Assembly: GCA_020860715.1 (NCBI GenBank)
Contig: JAJBTU010000009.1
Coordinates: forward strand, 1-52,992
DNA: 52,992 nt
Reading direction: 5' to 3'
Source of the DNA: Clostridiales bacterium
Lineage (GTDB): Bacteria; Bacillota; Clostridia; Lachnospirales; Lachnospiraceae
Position numbers and translations under genes: made by a program. The notes beneath the pieces are model-generated. The model saw only the letters and a program-made list of their open reading frames with translations, did no database searches and was not told the origin of the DNA. Positions within the stretch are counted from its first letter, which is position 1. Every line of letters starts with the position of its first letter. Below, piece by piece: positions 1-8,705 of this stretch.

Positions 1-55
1 GTATACAGGTAAATCCACGAAACTGCAAATTGGAGGTCATTACATATTGTCTAAA

Positions 56-1711
56 TTACACCGTACTCTTCTGTAGTTTTACATGTTTCATCAGTATCAG
101 GCAGTCCCCTTTTTTGATCTGATCTGACGTCAGTCCGTTCAGTTCCATGACCTGGCCGGGAGTTGAGAAATATTTTTTTGCAATCTCCCACAGGGTATCG
201 CCTTCCTGTACGATATAGCCGGTGATTCCGGGCACCGCTTCAAGCCGCTCCGGCTCGTAATCGCTTTCACGGATCTCGTGAATGCAGCGCTGCTTTCCTG
301 TGCGCACGACGAACAGGTTGAGGCCGATGGAAGCACGAACCTCGATTTCTTCACTGTCGGACATCGTGGCGGAGAGCTGGTCGAGACTTGTGGTGAGCGT
401 GTATCGGTAAGGAGCATCTGCGTACCCCGGAAGGGAAGATTCCGGAACATCCGTATCGCCCTCCGCCGAATTTGCAATGCCCTGCGCTTCGGCGACATAG
501 GAAAAAGGAACGGTTCCTTCCAGTACGGCGATGGGCTGCGTGTCATCCGGAGAGATGTAGAGAATCGAGACAGAAAGAGCTCCCTGTATTTTGATCCCGT
601 CCGGCACAGGCTCCGTCTTGTCAATTTTGACACTTCCGCTGCTGTGGCACAGCTGCAGGATGCGGGGCTTGGCGCTTTGGATCCGCAGCTTGCCCTGCAC
701 TTTGCATTTGGATTCGTTGCGCACGACCAGCGATTCACAGGTTTCGTCGCTTGTCACCAGTTCCAGATCTTTTTCCGGAGAGTAGACATCGCTGAGAAGT
801 TCTGCCTGCTCTGTCCCGTACAGGCGAATGTCAAGTTCCAGCGTGCCTTCCAGATGGAATGTGCGCAGTTCGCCGTCCATATCTTCCTTTGCCGCAACAC
901 TGTTCTCGGCAAGCGTTACTTCGATATCCGGAATCAGTTCCGCGGTGCAGCCGCCGCAGGGGAGTTCGCCCTCCACCGGTATGGACTGCTCCAGCCACTG
1001 CAGACTTTCACTGTCATCCCCGGCCTGGTAAAGCACGAACAGGAACAGACTGCCCTGCACGGTGATCCGGCCTTCCGCAAGGTGCGTCCGGCAGCTGCGA
1101 AACTCGACATCCTCCCACAGAATCTCACGGATATCCGGTTTGTTTGACGGAAGCGGAATATCCTCTTTTAAACGCAGGATATCCTTATTCTGCACTTCCA
1201 GCTGCAAAAATTCCAGCGCCTTTGTTTTTTCACAGAACAGCGGTGCCTTTTCGGCTGCTTCATGGCCGGACGATCCGACTGCCGCCGAGAAGTCGCAGAT
1301 TTCATCGACCGCTGCTTCCAGGCGTACCAGCGCCCGGATATCCAGCTTTCGGGAATTGATCAGCGATACATTCAGATCTTCGGTCACGTGGCGAAGGCGA
1401 ATGCCTTCCTGCCCGGGCTCCAGCCCGTCTATGGAAAAAGAAGCGTCAAAGGGCAGTTTTGTATTCAGCCTGTGAAGATTCCGTTCCCCCGTATTATCCA
1501 TGTACAGGATCCCGACTTCCATAAAACCGTCCACGAACAGCTTCTGTGTTTCCGCTCTTGTGTGTTCGATGACGACCCGCCCACGGCTCTGGATGACCAG
1601 TTCTACGTCCGGCCGGATATCCGGCACATTGATGTCTTCGTCAAGTGTGATCTGTGTTTCACCGTGCTTTTTCTGCCTGCACATGTGAATCTGCTTCATT
1701 AATAAGTCCAT
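56..1711 (-). CDS. SPOCS-domain (DUF3794) protein with C-terminal LysM
   Basis: A 551-residue protein built of three SPOCS-type beta-rich segments (about residues 1-150, 175-300 and 350-480), each carrying the family pattern in which a DIRPD- or KPDIRE-like motif precedes paired strands, followed by a LysM domain at about 495-545 (motif VQEGDTLWEIAKKY). SPOCS proteins of the SpoIVA-interacting/SafA-like kind are found in endospore-forming Firmicutes and are thought to act in spore coat or cortex assembly; LysM binds peptidoglycan glycan chains. There is no signal peptide, as is usual for the family. The start is supported by GGAGG 6 nt upstream of the ATG. It is probably co-transcribed after the minus-strand lipoprotein gene at 1759-2193. 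The identification as sporulation-associated is family knowledge; the exact role is not visible. Confidence 0.88.
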   Translation of the reverse strand: MDLLMKQIHMCRQKKHGETQITLDEDINVPDIRPDVELVIQSRGRVVIEHTRAETQKLFVDGFMEVGILYMDNTGERNLHRLNTKLPFDASFSIDGLEPGQEGIRLRHVTEDLNVSLINSRKLDIRALVRLEAAVDEICDFSAAVGSSGHEAAEKAPLFCEKTKALEFLQLEVQNKDILRLKEDIPLPSNKPDIREILWEDVEFRSCRTHLAEGRITVQGSLFLFVLYQAGDDSESLQWLEQSIPVEGELPCGGCTAELIPDIEVTLAENSVAAKEDMDGELRTFHLEGTLELDIRLYGTEQAELLSDVYSPEKDLELVTSDETCESLVVRNESKCKVQGKLRIQSAKPRILQLCHSSGSVKIDKTEPVPDGIKIQGALSVSILYISPDDTQPIAVLEGTVPFSYVAEAQGIANSAEGDTDVPESSLPGYADAPYRYTLTTSLDQLSATMSDSEEIEVRASIGLNLFVVRTGKQRCIHEIRESDYEPERLEAVPGITGYIVQEGDTLWEIAKKYFSTPGQVMELNGLTSDQIKKGDCLILMKHVKLQKSTV

Positions 1712-1758
1712 GCGTCGCCTCCGTTTTCTGTTCTGGATAGATAGGGTTCAGATACACG

Positions 1759-2193
1759 TTATTCGATTACCACCTCTTTTTCTGTGGCTGCGATTTTCAC
1801 AACCAGATAGGGATATGAGGCTTCCCCGGAAGCAGTGCTTTCGTCCTGCGGCCCGAGCAGCCGGGTGTCAAACCACAGAGTTTCTTCATCTTCCGTACAC
1901 TCTGCAACCGCAATACTGTAGCCGCCGGTCGCCTGTTTTCCGTATCCGCGGATGAGATACATTTCATCGCCGTCCGTCCATGTCAGACGCATCTCGTTTT
2001 CTTTGTTTCCCTCAATGACCGTCGCCAGTTCACGGGGAATCTCATCTGCCGCAGTCACGGTATACTCCACCTCTGTTCGTTCGCTTTCCTCCTGCTTCCG
2101 GCAGCCTGCACAGAAAAAAACAGTGCCGAGCAAGACACAGACAGCGGCGGACAGACAGGAAAGCACCCGGCTTTTATAATCATTTTTGCTCAT
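1759..2193 (-). CDS. PrcB-like small lipoprotein
   Basis: A 144-residue protein with an N-terminal hydrophobic segment (residues 9-30) ending in a lipobox-like CAGC with Cys31 as the probable lipidated residue. The remainder matches the compact PrcB C-terminal fold pattern: a central GYGKQATGGYSI segment and a closing YPYLVVKI strand. PrcB-type domains are known from the Treponema dentilisin protease complex and are widespread as stand-alone Firmicutes lipoproteins of unknown role. The gene lies 47 nt upstream of the SPOCS/LysM gene on the same strand, so the two could form a small envelope or sporulation operon. The ribosome binding site is weak. Function beyond the domain is not known. Confidence 0.7.
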   Translation of the reverse strand: MSKNDYKSRVLSCLSAAVCVLLGTVFFCAGCRKQEESERTEVEYTVTAADEIPRELATVIEGNKENEMRLTWTDGDEMYLIRGYGKQATGGYSIAVAECTEDEETLWFDTRLLGPQDESTASGEASYPYLVVKIAATEKEVVIE

Positions 2194-2295
2194 GCCCGTA
2201 GATCTTCCGGTGTCATTACTCTTATTCTTATTTTGAGAAACGGGAAATTATTCCTGCCGCCCCGCCTTCGGCTTTTAAAATATGTCAAGCGAATA

Positions 2296-2324
2296 TTGAC
2301 AAGATTTTGCTCACAGGATAAAAT
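2296..2324 (+). promoter_or_regulatory. Sigma-A promoter of ispE-gntR
   Basis: Perfect -35 TTGACA (2296-2301), 17-nt spacer, -10 TAAAAT (2319-2324). Predicted transcription start is near 2331, about 30 nt before the ispE ATG. Confidence 0.75.
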
Positions 2325-2359
2325 GAAAAATATTGTATACAAAACAGGATATCTTATTT

Positions 2360-3280
2360 ATGGAACGAAAATTACAAGCAAGAGCAAAAATCAATCTGGG
2401 ACTGGATGTGCTGCGAAAGCGGCCGGATGGCTATCATGACCTGCGTATGGTAATGCAGACGGTGAATTTCTGCGATGAAATCACGCTGCGGGCGACGGAA
2501 GAGGAACCGTCCATCCGTCTTTCCGTGTGCGGCGGCGAATCCGCAAAAGAAGAAGTTCCGGCGGATTCACGTAATCTCGCATACCGTGCGGCACAGCTTC
2601 TGATGGAAGAGTTTGAGATCCGGCAGGGGCTTAACATTGTTCTGGAAAAGCGGATTCCCGTGGCGGCCGGCCTGGCGGGCGGAAGTTCGGACGCGGCGGC
2701 GGTGCTGGCCGGAGTCAATGACCTGTTTGGCCTGGGATTGAGCAAAGAGGAACTGATGACGCGGGGCGTAAGGCTGGGCGCGGACATTCCATACTGCATC
2801 CTGCGGGGAACGGCGCTTGCGGAGGGCATCGGAGAGCGGCTGACCTGTCTGCCCAAAGCCCCGGAAGCGTTTGTATTGCTGGCCAAGCCGCCGGCTGCGG
2901 TTTCAACGAAATATGTGTATACACATCTGGATACGCATTTTGCGGAAATCAGACATCCGGATATTGACGCGCAGGTGAGAGCGATCCGGGAAGGCGACCT
3001 GTATCGGACGGCGGCTCTGATGGGGAATGTGCTGGAGACGGTGACGGTTCCGGCATACCCGGTGATTGGCAGGATAAAAGAGCAGATGATGCGGTGCGGC
3101 GCTGTGAACGCGATGATGAGCGGAAGCGGCCCGACCGTATTCGGATTGTTTGATGATTATGACAGGGCAAAGAAAGCGTATGAACAGCTTTGTTCGGGAA
3201 CACTTGCAAAAGACGTATTCCTTACAACGTTTTTTGACCGGACGGATGATATTCTGCAACAGGAGAAGAATGCATGGTAG
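2360..3280 (+). CDS. ispE: 4-diphosphocytidyl-2-C-methyl-D-erythritol kinase
   Basis: GHMP-family kinase that phosphorylates CDP-methylerythritol with ATP in the non-mevalonate (MEP) isoprenoid pathway. The N-terminus reads ARAKINLGLDVLRKRPDGYH, the hallmark of IspE, and the GHMP glycine-rich ATP loop is present as AAGLAGGSSDAAA near residue 100. A C-terminal MSGSGPTVFGLF motif completes the set. The frame is open from 2333, but homology begins at MERKLQARAKI, so the ATG at 2360 is chosen; it has a weak AGGAT upstream. Length (306 aa) is normal. The stop overlaps the next gene by 7 nt, indicating translational coupling with the GntR regulator. Confidence 0.95.
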   Translation: MERKLQARAKINLGLDVLRKRPDGYHDLRMVMQTVNFCDEITLRATEEEPSIRLSVCGGESAKEEVPADSRNLAYRAAQLLMEEFEIRQGLNIVLEKRIPVAAGLAGGSSDAAAVLAGVNDLFGLGLSKEELMTRGVRLGADIPYCILRGTALAEGIGERLTCLPKAPEAFVLLAKPPAAVSTKYVYTHLDTHFAEIRHPDIDAQVRAIREGDLYRTAALMGNVLETVTVPAYPVIGRIKEQMMRCGAVNAMMSGSGPTVFGLFDDYDRAKKAYEQLCSGTLAKDVFLTTFFDRTDDILQQEKNAW

Positions 3281-3981
3281 AGACGTTACATCTGGAAATG
3301 AATGAATATCTGCCTCTGCGGGATGTGGTGTTTCAGACACTTCGGCAGGCAATCTTAAGAGGTGAGATCAGGCCGGGGGAAAGGCTGATGGAGATTCATC
3401 TGGCGCAGAAGCTGGGCGTCAGCCGGACGCCGGTGCGCGAGGCGATCCGTATGCTGGAACTGGAAGGCCTGGTGATGACCATCCCGCGCAGGGGCGCGGT
3501 TGTGGCGGAGATTACAGTCTCCGATATGGAGGACGTGCTGGAGGTCCGCATGGCTCTGGAGGAGCTGGCAGTGCAGATCGTCTGCAAAAAGCTGACAAAG
3601 GAGCAGCTGGATGAACTGAAGGAGCTGGCGGCCGGATTTCGCAGAACACTGGGCGGAGGTGATGTCGGAGAGTGCGCACAGGCAGATATGCTTTTCCATG
3701 ACGCAATTTACAATGCGACGGGCAATAAGCGTCTGGTGCAGATTCTGAATAATCTGCGGGAGCAGATGTACCGTTACCGTATGGAATATCTGAAAGATAA
3801 GTCGACGCATCAGATTCTGGTGGAGGAACACGCGGAAATTCTGCAGGCGCTGGAGCAGCGCGATGAACAAAAGGCGCTTGAAGCGACACGGCGCCATATC
3901 GGGCGCCAGAAAGAGCATATCATTGCAGAACTGACGCGGAATACATCATCTGATATAGATACTTCTGCTCCTGCGAAATAA
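3274..3981 (+). CDS. GntR-family regulator, FadR/FCD subgroup
   Basis: A 235-residue transcription factor with an N-terminal winged helix (about residues 10-75, including LGVSRTPVREAIRMLELEGLV) and an all-helical FCD ligand-binding domain (about 80-220; the metal-coordinating pattern of Asp/His residues is suggested by ADMLFHDAIYNATGN). FCD regulators sense small carboxylates or sugar acids. The ATG overlaps the ispE stop, with AGGAG 8 nt upstream, so it is expressed with ispE; no dedicated metabolic target sits next to it and its ligand cannot be inferred. Confidence 0.9.
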   Translation: MVETLHLEMNEYLPLRDVVFQTLRQAILRGEIRPGERLMEIHLAQKLGVSRTPVREAIRMLELEGLVMTIPRRGAVVAEITVSDMEDVLEVRMALEELAVQIVCKKLTKEQLDELKELAAGFRRTLGGGDVGECAQADMLFHDAIYNATGNKRLVQILNNLREQMYRYRMEYLKDKSTHQILVEEHAEILQALEQRDEQKALEATRRHIGRQKEHIIAELTRNTSSDIDTSAPAK

Positions 3982-4031
3982 TCAGCTTATGGGCGGGCAG
4001 AAAACAGAATGGAAAGAGTGGGAGGACAACG

Positions 4032-5861
4032 ATGAAAAAATTTCTGGATCTGATCAGCGCGGAAGTGGCATCCGCGTTTGAAGCCTGCGGTTATGAGGCT
4101 TCTTATGGGAAAACGGGCGTTTCAAACCGCCCGGATCTGTGCGAGTATCAGTGCAACGGCGCAATGGCGGCAAAGAAAAAATATCAGAAAGCGCCCATTG
4201 TGATCGCGAATGAGGTAGTAGAAACACTTACGGCCAATATGGAATGTGCGCGAAAGCAGGGGAAAACGCCGGTGTTTGATACAGCAGAGGCGGTGAATCC
4301 CGGTTTTATCAATCTGAAAGTATCGGGCGAATATCTTGCGGGATATTTAAGACGGATGGAGGCGGATGAGAATCTGTCTGTCGAAAAAGCCGCGCAGCCG
4401 AAGACCATTATCATTGATTACGGCGGGGCGAATGTCGCAAAGCCGCTTCACGTAGGACATCTGCGCTCGGCGATTATCGGCGAGAGCATCAAGCGGATAT
4501 GCCGTTTTGCGGGACATCAGGTGATCGGCGATGTACATCTGGGCGACTGGGGCCTGCAGATGGGGCTGATCATTACGGAAGTGCGGCACCGTCAGCCCAA
4601 ACTGCCGTATTTTGATGAGAACTTTGAGGGCGAATATCCGCAGGAGGCTCCATTTACGATCTCGGAACTGGAGGAGATCTATCCGACCGCGAGCGCGAAG
4701 CCAAAGGAGGACGAGGCTTACCGTGAGGAGGCCCTTGCGGCGACGGCCAGGCTGCAGGAGGGCGTCCGCGGCTATCATGCGCTTTGGCAGCACATCCTGA
4801 ACGTTTCAATAGCCGATCTGAAGAAGAATTACGGCAACCTGAATGTGGAATTTGACCTCTGGAAAAAGGAATCCGACGCGCAGCCGTACATCCCGGATAT
4901 GGCAGAGAGAATGAAAAAGGAAGGCTATGCCTACGAGGATCAGGGAGCGCTGATCGTGGATGTGAAGGAGGAAAGCGATACCAAAGAGGTACCGCCCTGC
5001 ATTATTTTGAAATCGGACGGCGCGGCTCTTTATACGACGACCGATCTGGCGACCATCATTGACCGCGTGCAGAATTATGACCCGGATGAGATCATCTACG
5101 TCGTGGACAAACGTCAGGAAATGCACTTTACGCAGGTATTCCGCTGCGCACGAAAAACGAAGCTGGTCAAAGAAGACATGGAATTGAAATTCCTTGGTTT
5201 CGGCACGATGAACGGGAAGGACGGCAAACCGTTCAAGACCCGCGAGGGCGGCGTGATGCGGCTCGAAAGGCTGATTTCTGAGATTGATGAGGAAATGTAC
5301 AAAAAGATCATGGAAAACCATGAAGCCGATCCGGAGGAAGCACGCCGGACGGCAAAGCTGGTCGGCCTTTCCGCGATCAAATACGGCGACCTCTCCAATC
5401 AGGCTTCCAAGGATTATGTGTTTGATGTCGATAAGTTTACTTCTTTTGAGGGAAACACCGGTCCCTATATTCTGTACACAATCGTGCGGATCAAATCTAT
5501 TCTCGGTAAGTACCGCGCGAACATGGCCGGGCAGAGCGCAGCCGGTTCGGATGGGACTTCCGGCGCACTGCAGACGGGAATTCTCGCCCCTGCGGGCGAG
5601 AGCGAAAAAGCCCTGATGCTGGAGCTGACAAAATTCAACGGTGTGATCGGGCAGGCGGCGGAGGAACTCGCGCCGCACAAGATCTGTTCCTATATCTATG
5701 ATCTGTCGAACGCGCTGAACCGCTTTTATCATGAGACAAAGATCCTGACGCATGAGGACGCCGCGCAGCAGGCGGGCTGGATCGCCCTGCTTGGGCTGAC
5801 GCTGCGCGTCCTGGAGACGGGGATTGATCTGCTGGGGTTTGAAGCGCCGGAACGGATGTGA
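4032..5861 (+). CDS. argS: Arginyl-tRNA synthetase
   Basis: Class I aminoacyl-tRNA synthetase charging tRNA-Arg. The HIGH signature appears as HVGHLRSA near residue 140 in the context GGANVAKPLHVGHL; the KMSK region is replaced by GKPFKTREGG, which is normal in many ArgS. The C-terminal anticodon-binding DALR domain occupies about residues 480-609 and ends in ALLGLTLRVLETGIDLLG. A roughly 28-residue low-complexity insert (Ala/Gly/Ser rich, about residues 498-524) lies where most ArgS have a short loop after the ILYT.VRIKSIL helix; its DNA contains a 7-bp perfect hairpin at 5584-5601. GGAGG precedes the ATG by 6 nt. Length (609 aa) is slightly above the common 550-590. Confidence 0.96.
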   Translation: MKKFLDLISAEVASAFEACGYEASYGKTGVSNRPDLCEYQCNGAMAAKKKYQKAPIVIANEVVETLTANMECARKQGKTPVFDTAEAVNPGFINLKVSGEYLAGYLRRMEADENLSVEKAAQPKTIIIDYGGANVAKPLHVGHLRSAIIGESIKRICRFAGHQVIGDVHLGDWGLQMGLIITEVRHRQPKLPYFDENFEGEYPQEAPFTISELEEIYPTASAKPKEDEAYREEALAATARLQEGVRGYHALWQHILNVSIADLKKNYGNLNVEFDLWKKESDAQPYIPDMAERMKKEGYAYEDQGALIVDVKEESDTKEVPPCIILKSDGAALYTTTDLATIIDRVQNYDPDEIIYVVDKRQEMHFTQVFRCARKTKLVKEDMELKFLGFGTMNGKDGKPFKTREGGVMRLERLISEIDEEMYKKIMENHEADPEEARRTAKLVGLSAIKYGDLSNQASKDYVFDVDKFTSFEGNTGPYILYTIVRIKSILGKYRANMAGQSAAGSDGTSGALQTGILAPAGESEKALMLELTKFNGVIGQAAEELAPHKICSYIYDLSNALNRFYHETKILTHEDAAQQAGWIALLGLTLRVLETGIDLLGFEAPERM

Positions 5862-5869
5862 TAATACAA

Positions 5870-5924
5870 GGTCCCAAAGGAAAGGAATAGAACGCTTGCG
5901 TTCTTATTCCTTTCCTTTGGGACC
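5870..5924. repeat. Long inverted repeat downstream of argS
   Basis: A near-perfect 26-bp stem: left arm 5870-5895 begins GGTCCCAAAGG, right arm 5898-5924 ends CCTTTGGGACC, with a 2-nt loop and a single bulged T at 5904. It begins 8 nt after the argS stop. No run of T follows on either strand, so it is not a textbook intrinsic terminator; it could be a small non-autonomous insertion or an mRNA 3'-end stabiliser. Confidence 0.8.
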
Positions 5925-6024
5925 GCAAAAAACATGAGAAAGCAGCCATTTGGGCTAATGGTGGAATTATCACAATATAAAGCGAAGTGCCTAAAAGGCC
6001 AGGAATGGAAGGAAAATGTAAACT

Positions 6025-7026
6025 ATGCTGGATGTCATCTGCGACAGTCTCCTGGACAGCCTGAAGCTGCTGCCGTTTTTATTCTTATCGTATCTGGCAG
6101 TAGAATACATCGAACATCGAATGAGCAACCGGAGCAGACAGTGGATTTACCGGGCGGGCAAGGCCGGACCGGTGATCGGCGCTCTGGTCGGGATGATCCC
6201 GCAGTGCGGTTTTTCTGCTGCCGCTGCGGGTCTTTTTGCCGCGGGAATCGTGTCTCCGGGGACGCTGCTTGCCATTTTTTTATCCACTTCGGATGAAATG
6301 CTGCCGCTCATGCTGTCGGAAGGTATTTATCCGGTTGCTGTTTTCCGGATTCTTTCTGTGAAAGCCGTTGTGGGCGCTGCGGTTGGACTGCTTGTGGATT
6401 TTGCGGCCCGGCGGCATGTTGATTCGCTCATGCAGAATCGCTTCGCGATGAGCGAATCTTCCGCCAGACCACGGATCGTTCCCCGGGGAAAACGTGGAAA
6501 AACGTATCAGGAGAGAACAGAAGATAAGGTGAAGTATATTGACTGTGCACAAACGCTGCGGGATGGGCGTAATTCAGGAAGCGGGCACAGATCCCGCCAG
6601 CACATCTGTGAGCAGGATCACTGTCACTGTGAAGAACAGGGGATCCTCCGTGCATCGCTGTATCATACGGCGCAGACGGGTGCGTTTATTCTGCTGATCT
6701 CTCTTGCCCTTGGATTCGGCATGGACTGGTTTGAGAATACAGCTTTTTCCAGGGGACTCTTTGCATTGCCGGGTGTGCAGGCTGCTCTGGCCGCGCTTAT
6801 CGGCATGATCCCGAACTGTGCCGCCTCCGTGCTGATCACAGAACTATATCTGGAAGGCGTTCTGGATATCGGGGCACTGTTCGCAGGCCTGCTCTGCGGC
6901 GCGGGTACCGGCCTGCTCGTGTTGTACCGGGAGAATGATAACCGGAAGGAAAATCTCATCCTTACGGTGACACTGTATGTGAGCGGATTGTTTGCGGGGG
7001 CATTGATTGGTATGATTGTATTATAA
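6025..7026 (+). CDS. ArsP_2-type 10-TM heavy-metal/manganese exporter-like membrane protein
   Basis: A 333-residue polytopic protein in two homologous halves. Each half carries the family signature GMIPxCGFS/GMIPNCAAS (IGALVGMIPQCGFSAAAAG near residue 55 and LIGMIPNCAASVLITELY near 255), typical of the putative 10-TM manganese/arsenic-type exporters (Pfam ArsP_2). The halves are separated by a long hydrophilic loop (about residues 130-215) that is unusual in two ways: it holds a palindromic element at 6421-6458 encoding MQNRFAM, and a cysteine/histidine cluster, H193, C195, H199, C200, H201, C202, that could bind metal. The ATG at 6025 has GGAAGG 13 nt upstream, a rather long spacing. Substrate is inferred only from the family. 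Confidence 0.78.
   Translation: MLDVICDSLLDSLKLLPFLFLSYLAVEYIEHRMSNRSRQWIYRAGKAGPVIGALVGMIPQCGFSAAAAGLFAAGIVSPGTLLAIFLSTSDEMLPLMLSEGIYPVAVFRILSVKAVVGAAVGLLVDFAARRHVDSLMQNRFAMSESSARPRIVPRGKRGKTYQERTEDKVKYIDCAQTLRDGRNSGSGHRSRQHICEQDHCHCEEQGILRASLYHTAQTGAFILLISLALGFGMDWFENTAFSRGLFALPGVQAALAALIGMIPNCAASVLITELYLEGVLDIGALFAGLLCGAGTGLLVLYRENDNRKENLILTVTLYVSGLFAGALIGMIVL
6421..6458 (+). repeat. Palindromic element copy A, in-frame in the exporter gene
   Basis: Outer stem GATTCGCTC (6421-6429) pairs with GAGCGAATC (6450-6458); one-sided bulge ATGCAGA (6430-6436); inner stem ATCGC/GCGAT with loop TTC. It is read in frame as MQNRFAM within the cytoplasmic loop. Same bulge and topology as the copies at 8706, 16163, 16294 and 35657. 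Confidence 0.85.
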
Positions 7027-7336
7027 TGGGAATCCAATAAAATCCTCAAAAATTGTCATGAACCATTCTGTATATTATGCATGAAAAACTTCTTTCTCAA
7101 AAAGAATACTGGCAAAAAGCCTGCCGATTTAAAAATATTAATAGAATAATCACGGAAATCTGCACAAAAAATCTCGGTAATAATCAGAGAAATTGACGGA
7201 TGAGTCAACACTAAAGCGCAAAAATGGCAAGATTTGATTACTAAAAGGCAATAAATAAGAAGAAGAGGTGCCCATTTTCTGTTATAGTTACTCTATCAAC
7301 TGTGAAACGTGTTATCAAAAAAAGGAGGAATGGAAT
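7027..7336. other. AT-rich intergenic leader of sugar locus 1
   Basis: This 310-nt gap before the solute-binding protein gene is AT-rich and holds no ORF of interest. It contains an interrupted palindrome TTGAC-N6-GTCAA at 7193-7208, a candidate operator. I could not find a convincing -35/-10 pair with normal spacing; TATAGT at 7283-7288 is a possible -10 without a matching -35. Confidence 0.45.
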
Positions 7337-8617
7337 ATGAGAAGAAAATGGATGGCACTTGCGCTTGCGGCAGTTACCGCGATGGGTACGATCGCAGTTC
7401 CGACGGTTGCGTCAGCAGACGATGTGCAGGAGATCACCTGGATGTTCTGGGATGATCTGGAGGCAACGGATGACCTGATCTCTCTGGGGTATGCGGAAGT
7501 CATTGAGCGCTTCAACGAGGATTATGACGGCGTTTATCATGTAACGGCGATCACGACGAACCTTGAAGAGTATTACACCAAGCTGAACTCTTTGGTGGCG
7601 GCAGGCGACACACCGGATGTGTTCATCGTCAGCCCGGGTCCGAACTTTGATGTGTATGTAGACCCAGGCATCGCTGCTCCGCTTGATGAGTATCTGGAAG
7701 CGGATGGCTGGAAAGAGACTTTCTCCAGTGACGCGGTATTCTCTCAGATGACCTATGACGACAGCATTTACGCGGTTCCGCTGAACATCGCTGCAGCATG
7801 TGTATTCTACAACACTGAGATGTTTGAGAACGCGGGCGTTGAGGTTCCGACCACATGGGATGAGTTCCTTGAGGTTTGCCAGACACTTCAGGATGCGGGC
7901 TATACACCGATCAGCATCAGCGCCGGCACGGCATGGTGTCTGTCTATGGTAGCAGGTTACCTGTGCGACAGAGAAGGCGTAGATCTTGATGCGATCGAAT
8001 CCGGTGAGCAGAGCTGGGTAAATGATCAGACACTTGCGGCAGCAGAGAAGATGGTAGAGCTTTCCCAGTATTTCCAGTCGACAGCAGCCGGCGATACCAA
8101 CGATGTGGCGACAGCGGCATTCTATAACGAAGAAGCAGCTATCCTGATTCAGGGTTCCTGGGCGATCGCGCAGATCAACGGCGCAAATCCGGATTTCGAA
8201 GAGAAGTGCGGCGTGTTCCAGTTCCCGGCTATCGAGGGCGGCAATGACGGCGACAGAATCATCGCGAAGTCAGACTCCCTGTGCATGAGCTCTTCCACGG
8301 AGTATCCGGAAGCATGCATCGCTCTGATGAAGTATTTCACGGATGACACTGCTCAGAAGTACACGGCGGAAGTCGGCGGCAAGATTCCGGTTACCAATGT
8401 AGAGTATGATGAGGACGCGGCTCCGGCTCAGCTGTCCTACGTAATGGATATCTTTGAGAACGCAAGCGGCACATTCGGATTCTACAATGAGTCTCTGGCT
8501 ACGACAGAGGCAGGCTCGATGTTCGACGATGAGATGGTTTCCATCTACCTCGGCGATGAGACTCCGGAGGAAGCACTGCAGGCTCTGGAAGACTGGTATA
8601 ATCTGGAGATCAGATAA
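7337..8617 (+). CDS. Family 1 extracellular sugar-binding protein (ABC, CUT1)
   Basis: Binding subunit of a carbohydrate ABC importer. Residues 1-28 form a type I signal peptide (MRRKWMALALAAV... cleaved after ASA), followed by a typical SBP_bac_1 fold: an EITWMFWDD start strand, LNSLVAAGDTPDVFIV, VPLNIAAACVFYNTEMFENAGVEVPTTWDE split over the hinge, and an ILIQGSWAIAQ segment. There is no lipobox cysteine, unusual for a Gram-positive binding protein. The start at 7337 is chosen because AAAGGAGG lies 7 nt upstream; the in-frame ATG at 7268 lacks one and would bury the signal peptide. It is followed by a terminator-like hairpin and two permease genes. The substrate is unknown; the GH3 enzyme downstream suggests a beta-linked xylo- or gluco-oligosaccharide. 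Confidence 0.9.
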   Translation: MRRKWMALALAAVTAMGTIAVPTVASADDVQEITWMFWDDLEATDDLISLGYAEVIERFNEDYDGVYHVTAITTNLEEYYTKLNSLVAAGDTPDVFIVSPGPNFDVYVDPGIAAPLDEYLEADGWKETFSSDAVFSQMTYDDSIYAVPLNIAAACVFYNTEMFENAGVEVPTTWDEFLEVCQTLQDAGYTPISISAGTAWCLSMVAGYLCDREGVDLDAIESGEQSWVNDQTLAAAEKMVELSQYFQSTAAGDTNDVATAAFYNEEAAILIQGSWAIAQINGANPDFEEKCGVFQFPAIEGGNDGDRIIAKSDSLCMSSSTEYPEACIALMKYFTDDTAQKYTAEVGGKIPVTNVEYDEDAAPAQLSYVMDIFENASGTFGFYNESLATTEAGSMFDDEMVSIYLGDETPEEALQALEDWYNLEIR

Positions 8618-8662
8618 CTGGCGGACGAAAAGGCATAAGACCTGAATAATTGCCTGACAGCT

Positions 8663-8694
8663 GGATTGTCACCTTGATGGCAATCCCGCTTTTT
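8663..8694 (+). terminator. Intercistronic terminator/attenuator after binding-protein gene
   Basis: Stem GGATTGTCA (8663-8671) / TGGCAATCC (8678-8686) followed by CGCTTTTTC. Placed between binding protein and permeases, it would give more binding protein than permease mRNA. Confidence 0.7.
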
Positions 8695-8705
8695 CTGATA
8701 GGAGA

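Noticed and set aside
4000-4031. T-box leader before argS
   Set aside because: The gap after the GntR gene is only 50 nt and has no T-box motif or specifier stem.
5934-6296. 120-codon frame overlapping the exporter start
   Set aside because: Out of frame with the exporter, which has clear membrane motifs; no family features.
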